Positions 59,990 through 64,000 of a stretch of DNA of 64,000 nt are shown one piece after another (position 1 is the first letter of the stretch; each line of letters begins with the position of its first letter). The notes beneath the pieces were generated by a model. That model was not told the DNA's origin. It saw nothing but the letters and a program-made list of their open reading frames with translations, and ran no database searches. Source of the DNA: an uncultured Prevotellaceae bacterium (GTDB lineage Bacteria; Bacteroidota; Bacteroidia; Bacteroidales; Bacteroidaceae); contig CADBAG010000009.1 of NCBI GenBank assembly GCA_902792635.1, forward strand, positions 1-64,000. Reading direction: 5' to 3'. The position numbers and the translations under genes were made by a program.

Positions 59990-60517
59990 AATCGAAATTT
60001 AGTTTTAAGTTCTGTTATAATTAATATTCCTAAACTTTAGAAAGCTAAATAAGTTTAGATCTAAATTATATTTTACAAAGTTGAACTAAATTAGAAAACT
60101 AAATGATTGACATTAATAACACAGTATACCAATTCTAAATCTAAATATTGTAGTTTATAAATCTCAACTTATAAATATACATTGATATTCTTAGAATATA
60201 TATACCTAATAATCACTATGTTATCTAATTATTTAGATTTTAGATGTACTAAAATAGAGGAATAGGTTACTACAGTTCTTGCATAAGGAGCAGTAAGGCG
60301 TATTTTGTAGATATATTATCTAAATAAGACCCAAATAATTAGTAAATTTCTCTATAACAATACTTTATATCTAATTTTGATCAAATATTTGTGTTTCTAA
60401 ATCTAAACGGCGAATGGTTGATTTATGACTATAAACTATAACAATTCAAATTTATAAAACGATATTTGCTAATCCAAATTAGTTGTTTATAAATTTGGAA
60501 GAGTCAGAGATTTAGTT
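59990..60517. other. AT-rich island with many CTAAAT / ATTTAG motifs
   Basis: About 530 bases with no open frame of note and markedly AT-rich. CTAAAT, TCTAAATCTAAA or the complement ATTTAGAT recur roughly a dozen times (e.g. near 60043, 60083-60100, 60136, 60230, 60315, 60394, 60510) without fixed spacing. No TTATCCACA-type DnaA box was seen. It ends at the promoter of the HTH gene, so it may be operator sequence, a binding region for a nucleoid protein, or a remnant of foreign DNA. Confidence 0.7.
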
Positions 60518-60525
60518 TAACTTTG
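60494..60525 (+). promoter_or_regulatory. Promoter of the HTH regulator gene
   Basis: -33 TTTG at 60494-60497, -7 TAACTTTG at 60518-60525, spacer 20 bp. Confidence 0.7.
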
Positions 60526-60572
60526 CAAATAGTTTAGCAACAAGCCTACAGGCAATAAAAAAGACTGAAATC

Positions 60573-61100
60573 ATGGACAACGACGGTTTGAAAGATAGAA
60601 TCAAGGAGATCATGGACAACAAGCACATGATCAATATTGTGTTTGCCAACGAGACAGGAATCAATCCTGGTACCCTCAGTTTGCTTCTCAGGGGAAAGAC
60701 GCAACCGACCTTGAAGCATTATGAGGCTATCCATAATCGTTTTCCCGATATTTCTATGGAGTGGCTTTTTGATGGTACCGGACCGATGTACAAGAATCCA
60801 TCGGCTGAGGCATCAGCTGCTGACGGTGCTGTAGCTCCTTCTGGATCGATAGTTGGAAGCAATGATTCAGGAATTGCAATGTCTTCAGCAAATGGGTTAG
60901 GTTCTGTTTCTACCGATGGAAAGACAGCGCAGGCCTCTCCTTCCCTTTTCGATAATTCTCGAATACAAGGAGGGCAAGTGCCTCGTCAAGGAGAAAAAGA
61001 TATTATCAAAATAGTTGACACCCATCCTCGAAAGATTACAGAGATTCGAGTCTTCTATGATGACCAGACCTGGGAGTCGTTCGTACCCAAGAACAAGTAA
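60573..61100 (+). CDS. XRE-type HTH transcriptional regulator
   Basis: 175 residues. N-terminal HTH: LKDRIKEIMDNKHMINIVFANETGINPGTLSLLLRGKTQPTLKHYEAIHNRFPDISMEWLFDGTGPMYK, the arrangement of a large Bacteroidetes regulator group. The middle (about 75-140) is Ser/Ala/Gly-rich and disordered. The end (DIIKIVDTHPRKITEIRVFYDDQTWESF) is a conserved C-terminal motif of the same group. Target genes unknown; the AT-rich island upstream is a candidate binding region. Confidence 0.85.
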   Translation: MDNDGLKDRIKEIMDNKHMINIVFANETGINPGTLSLLLRGKTQPTLKHYEAIHNRFPDISMEWLFDGTGPMYKNPSAEASAADGAVAPSGSIVGSNDSGIAMSSANGLGSVSTDGKTAQASPSLFDNSRIQGGQVPRQGEKDIIKIVDTHPRKITEIRVFYDDQTWESFVPKNK

Positions 61101-61157
61101 GATAAACAGTTCCGATGACTATATCGGATAGATCTGATTAAATAAGTCGCATAGATT

Positions 61158-61189
61158 TTTGGCTCGTTGCGATATTTAAATTATCTTTG
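61158..61189 (+). promoter_or_regulatory. Promoter of pyrK-pyrD
   Basis: -33 TTTG at 61158-61161, -7 TATCTTTG at 61182-61189, spacer 20 bp; leader of about 55 bases. Confidence 0.75.
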
Positions 61190-61210
61190 TGGTTGGAAAG
61201 TCTAATAGAA

Positions 61211-61239
61211 ACGGCTCTTGTTTTCAAGGGCTGTTTTTA
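61211..61239 (+). terminator. Hairpin plus T run in the pyrK leader: candidate attenuator
   Basis: GGCTCTTG, loop TTTT, CAAGGGCT, then GTTTTTAA, ending about 13 bases before the pyrK ATG. The stem has two wobble pairs. It resembles a rho-independent terminator within the leader; control by pyrimidine levels is inference. Confidence 0.45.
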
Positions 61240-61251
61240 AGGAATACAATC

Positions 61252-62034
61252 ATGAAGAAATACTGTTTAGATTTGAAAGTATCCTCGGCCGAGCATCTCA
61301 CTGATCATCATGTTCTGTTGAAGTTGACCAGTGACGAAGCTTTGCCTGAGATGTGTCCGGGACAGTTTGTAGAGGTGCGTATCGATCATTCGTCTTCTAC
61401 ATTCCTCCGTCGTCCTATCTCCATTAACCTTGTTGATCTGAAGCATAATGAGCTATGGCTTCTTGTGGCTGCTGTCGGAGATGGCACGCGTGAGCTCTAT
61501 CAGTTGAAGAGCGGCGATACAGTTAACTGTCTTCTGCCCCTTGGCAATGGCTTTACATTGCCTTCTAAGGATCATTATAAAGGTGCTAAGAAGGTGCTGC
61601 TCGTCGGTGGAGGTGTTGGTGTTGCTCCCTTGCTTTGGCAGGGCCTGACATTGAAAAAGGCAGGTCTTGAGCCTACATTTCTATTGGGAGCGCGCTCTTC
61701 AACGGATCTTTTGGAGTTGGACCTCTTTAAGAAGGTGGGCCCCGTGTATATCACAACTGAGGATGATTCTGTAGGAGAGAAGGGATTTGTGACCAACCAT
61801 ACGATTCTTCAGCGTGAACAGTTTGATCTCATTCAGACCTGTGGCCCTAAGCCTATGATGAAAGCCGTGGCTTCCTATGCTCGCGATAATCAGATACCCT
61901 GTGAGGCATCGCTTGAGAATATGATGGCCTGTGGTCTTGGGGCTTGTCTCTGCTGCGTGGAGAAGACCACAGAAGGCAACCTCAGAGTCTGCCAGGATGG
62001 CCCCGTATTCAATATTAGCAAACTCCTTTGGTAG
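61252..62034 (+). CDS. pyrK: Dihydroorotate dehydrogenase B electron transfer subunit
   Basis: 260 residues from ATG 61252. FAD-binding RRPISI (53-58), nucleotide-binding GGGVGVAPLLW (about 119-129), and the [2Fe-2S] site near the C terminus (C227, C232, C235, C247 in CGLGACLCC...C). Passes electrons from PyrD to NAD+. First gene of the pair with pyrD. Confidence 0.96.
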   Translation: MKKYCLDLKVSSAEHLTDHHVLLKLTSDEALPEMCPGQFVEVRIDHSSSTFLRRPISINLVDLKHNELWLLVAAVGDGTRELYQLKSGDTVNCLLPLGNGFTLPSKDHYKGAKKVLLVGGGVGVAPLLWQGLTLKKAGLEPTFLLGARSSTDLLELDLFKKVGPVYITTEDDSVGEKGFVTNHTILQREQFDLIQTCGPKPMMKAVASYARDNQIPCEASLENMMACGLGACLCCVEKTTEGNLRVCQDGPVFNISKLLW

Positions 62035-62122
62035 AACATTAATGTAGGATCCAAAGTAGCGTGTTAGCAGCATGCTCACGTATGGTTTCTTGTATTCATA
62101 TTGTAAAGAATATTGATTGATT

Positions 62123-63031
62123 ATGGTTGACTTAAGTGTAAAAATAAAAAATCTTTCCCTTCGTAACCCTGTTTTGACGGCGAGTGGCACGTTTGGCTAC
62201 GGTTTGGAGTTTCAGGACTTAGTACCCTTGGAGGAGTTAGGAGGTATCATCGTCAAAGGGACAACGCTTGAAAAGCGCGAAGGAAACGACTATCCGCGCA
62301 TGGCAGAGACCGCTTCCGGCATGCTCAATTGTGTGGGTTTGCAGAACAAAGGAGTGGACTATTTCTGCCAGAACATCTATCCTAAGATTAAGGATATCGA
62401 CACCAATTTCATCGTGAATGTGAGTGGAAACTCACCCGAAAACTATGCTGAATGTGCGGCAAGAATTGGTGCATTAGAGATGATTCCAGCTATCGAATTG
62501 AACATTTCTTGCCCTAATGTGAAGCACGGCGGCATGGCTTTTGGTGTGTCGTGTGAGGGTGCTGCGAGTGTCGTTAAGGCTGTTCGTAGAGCCTATCATA
62601 AGACACTTATCGTGAAGCTTTCGCCTAATGTCACGAACATCGCTGATATCGCTCGTGCGTGTGAAGCGGAGGGTGCTGATGCTGTTTCGCTTATCAACAC
62701 GCTCATGGGAATGGCTATCGATATTGAGCATCGTTGCCCGAAACTCTCCATAGGGACAGGAGGCCTTAGTGGCCCGGCAGTGAAGCCTGTAGCCGTGCGT
62801 ATGGTTCACGATGTTTATAAGGCCGTGAATATTCCGGTCGTGGGCTTGGGCGGTATTATGACTGCTGAAGATGCTATTGAGTTCTTTATGGCTGGATCTA
62901 CAGCGATAGAGATAGGTACAGCTAACTTTATCGATCCTCAGGTGACGATTAAGGTGAAGGAAGGTATCGCAGCATGGCTTGAGCGTCACGGATGCAAGAG
63001 CGTTCGGGAGATCATTGGTGTCGTTAAATAA
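62123..63031 (+). CDS. pyrD: Dihydroorotate dehydrogenase B catalytic subunit
   Basis: 302 residues from ATG 62123 (an in-frame TTG two codons upstream is ignored). Class 1B enzyme: [26 protein letters not shown], catalytic C130 in [11 protein letters not shown], and the FMN-phosphate site [26 protein letters not shown]. Oxidises dihydroorotate to orotate together with PyrK. Confidence 0.97.
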   Translation: MVDLSVKIKNLSLRNPVLTASGTFGYGLEFQDLVPLEELGGIIVKGTTLEKREGNDYPRMAETASGMLNCVGLQNKGVDYFCQNIYPKIKDIDTNFIVNVSGNSPENYAECAARIGALEMIPAIELNISCPNVKHGGMAFGVSCEGAASVVKAVRRAYHKTLIVKLSPNVTNIADIARACEAEGADAVSLINTLMGMAIDIEHRCPKLSIGTGGLSGPAVKPVAVRMVHDVYKAVNIPVVGLGGIMTAEDAIEFFMAGSTAIEIGTANFIDPQVTIKVKEGIAAWLERHGCKSVREIIGVVK

Positions 63032-63050
63032 GGCAACACGATTAGGCTTA

Positions 63051-63084
63051 CAAACTCATAAACTCATAAACTCATAAACTTATA
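63051..63084. repeat. Octamer repeat (AAACTCAT x4) before the SDR gene
   Basis: Four 8-bp units ending directly at the ATG of the SDR gene; the last unit is altered (AAACTTAT). Confidence 0.8.
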
Positions 63085-63861
63085 ATGTTCTCAGGTCGTA
63101 AAGCGATCGTTGTAGGAGCTTCCTCTGGCATGGGTCGGGAGGTAGCTCGACTGTTGTTGAAAGACGGTTGGACGGTAGGCCTTGTGGCTCGGCGTGGGGC
63201 TCTGTTGGAGTCTTTAGCAAAGGAGTGTTCAACAGAAGATCTGCAGGCTAATAATTTGTCAACGGAGATGGTCCATGGCAAGTCTCTTGTCCGTGAGATT
63301 GATGTGACCTCAGAGAATGCCGATGTCAGTTTACGCCAGCTCATCGATGAGATGGGCGGCGTCGACCTTTATTTTCATGCGGCTGGAGTGGGATGGCAGA
63401 ACCATGATCTCGAGAAGAAGAAAGAACTGCGTACGGTCGCAGTCAACGGTTTAGGCTTTGCCCGTATGGTCGGTGAGGCCTATCGTTATTTCGCCTCTGT
63501 AGGGCGCGGTCATATTGCCGTTATCTCGTCTATAGCCGGCACGAAGGGCCTTGGGCCTGCTCCGGCCTACAGTGCTACGAAAGCCTTTGAGAATGTCTAT
63601 CTGCAAGCCTTAGAGCAGCAAGCGAAGACGCGTGGGTTGGATATCCATTTCACGGATATCCGCCCAGGCTTTGTTCGTACGGCGCTGATAGATGACGGCG
63701 TGCATTATCCGATGGTTCTTGATCCGGTTAAAGTAGCTCGAAAGATTGTTTCAGTGATCTATCATAGAAAGCACGTTGTCGTCATCGACTGGCGCTGGAG
63801 AGCGTTGACGTGCCTTTGGAGTTTGGTACCAAATTGGGTATGGAGGAGAATGAAATTATAA
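63085..63861 (+). CDS. Short-chain dehydrogenase/reductase
   Basis: 258 residues. Cofactor motif VVGASSGMGREVARLL (11-17), an NAG-type segment (HAAGVGWQ), catalytic Ser in VISSIAGTKGLG and YSATKAFE (YxxxK). The C-terminal ~30 residues (HVVVIDWRWRALTCLWSLVPNWVW) are hydrophobic and may bind the membrane. Substrate unknown. Probably transcribed with pyrK-pyrD (53-base gap). Confidence 0.9.
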   Translation: MFSGRKAIVVGASSGMGREVARLLLKDGWTVGLVARRGALLESLAKECSTEDLQANNLSTEMVHGKSLVREIDVTSENADVSLRQLIDEMGGVDLYFHAAGVGWQNHDLEKKKELRTVAVNGLGFARMVGEAYRYFASVGRGHIAVISSIAGTKGLGPAPAYSATKAFENVYLQALEQQAKTRGLDIHFTDIRPGFVRTALIDDGVHYPMVLDPVKVARKIVSVIYHRKHVVVIDWRWRALTCLWSLVPNWVWRRMKL

Positions 63862-63862
63862 A

Positions 63863-63896
63863 AAAGCGGCGTATCAATTGCTTGATACGCCGCTTT
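63863..63896. terminator. Bidirectional terminator
   Basis: AAAGCGGCGTATCAA, loop TTGC, TTGATACGCCGCTTT; 15-bp perfect stem between the convergent SDR and DUF4295 genes. Confidence 0.88.
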
Positions 63897-63927
63897 CATA
63901 TGATGATAACCTATTATCTCTTATTTT

Positions 63928-64000
63928 TTATTTGAAGAAGTCCTTGACTGCCTCGTTGGGAACCATCTGCTCCTCGAACACATAAGCACCAGTCTTGGGG
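63928..64000 (-). CDS. DUF4295 domain protein (C-terminal part)
   Basis: Minus-strand reading ends ...KTGAYVFEEQMVPNEAVKDFFK and TAA. This matches the C terminus of the ~50-residue DUF4295 protein that follows rpmB and rpmG (L28, L33) in Bacteroidetes. The start lies beyond the window. Confidence 0.75.
   Translation of the reverse strand, partial: PKTGAYVFEEQMVPNEAVKDFFK

Noticed and set aside
59865..60517. Chromosomal oriC
   Set aside because: AT-rich, but I found no TTATCCACA-like DnaA boxes and no dnaA or dnaN nearby. Kept only as an unexplained island.

Overview
The window is a chromosomal segment of a Bacteroidales bacterium, most probably a Prevotellaceae member. The evidence is the gene content (DUF4492-cydAB, rsfS-ftsH-cdsA, nusB-yajC-ybbR-coaE, DUF5606, DUF4295, DUF349, long NusB), the C-terminal tail of the leucine-rich-repeat protein, and many promoters of the Bacteroidetes type (-33 TTTG, -7 TAnnTTTG, 19-21 bp apart) directly upstream of genes. 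Most of the window is core housekeeping sequence; the accessory part is small but rich in repeats.

Layout. 0-6.4 kb: an outer-membrane-like protein, then a leftward export operon (HlyD, two ABC-2 permeases, HlyD) with a divergent AraC regulator. 6.4-10.4 kb: accessory block with a HepT/MntA toxin-antitoxin pair, a small gene overlapping a polyvalent-type kinase gene, a short Prevotella-type peptide gene, and a surface LRR gene split by a frameshift at a run of eight G. 10.9-24.8 kb: gdhA, a SprT-like protease, alaS, a MerR-type regulator, rsh (ppGpp), mltD, DUF5683, parB, parA and, divergently, surE-lpxB. 24.8-29.8 kb: a repeat-rich, gene-poor stretch and a complete EcoRII-type restriction-modification island (endonuclease, Dcm-like methylase, Vsr repair nuclease) flanked by imperfect inverted repeats. 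29.8-35.8 kb: cytochrome bd oxidase operon, hslR-pth, rplY. 36-42.9 kb: nusB-yajC-ybbR-coaE-DUF5606, a Nif3-like gene, a zinc-ribbon coiled-coil gene, a TerB/DnaJ gene. 43-48 kb: cdsA-ftsH-rsfS, tRNA-Gln, an M15 peptidase and an EVE-like gene. 48-56.4 kb: DUF349, corA, pepD, a flippase-like membrane protein, menC-menE. 56.4-59.8 kb: a second, plasmid-style ParA with a ribbon-helix-helix partner, an HSDR_N protein and holA. 60-64 kb: an AT-rich island, an HTH regulator, pyrK-pyrD, an SDR oxidoreductase, and the end of a DUF4295 gene.

The strongest unexplained signal is upstream of the second parA (57838-58181): about 40 consecutive 8-bp units, mostly TTGnnnnn, in unbroken register, carrying nine copies of a 12-bp palindrome (ATTGCGTGCAAT and variants) spaced by exact multiples of 8 bp. 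It lies in what should be the untranslated leader of the parA mRNA and looks like a centromere for the RHH protein. Other striking signals are a six-copy, roughly 270-bp palindromic intergenic element, a 54-bp palindromic repeat inserted in frame inside lpxB, three loci of 22-bp tandem arrays, and octamer microsatellites that supply start-adjacent sequence or stop codons of neighbouring genes.

Functionally the segment combines envelope biogenesis (lpxB, cdsA, ftsH, mltD, M15 peptidase), respiration (cydAB, menCE), pyrimidine synthesis (pyrK-pyrD), translation (alaS, pth, rplY, rsfS, hslR, tRNA-Gln), stress signalling (rsh) and chromosome segregation and replication (two par systems, holA), with defence genes between them.
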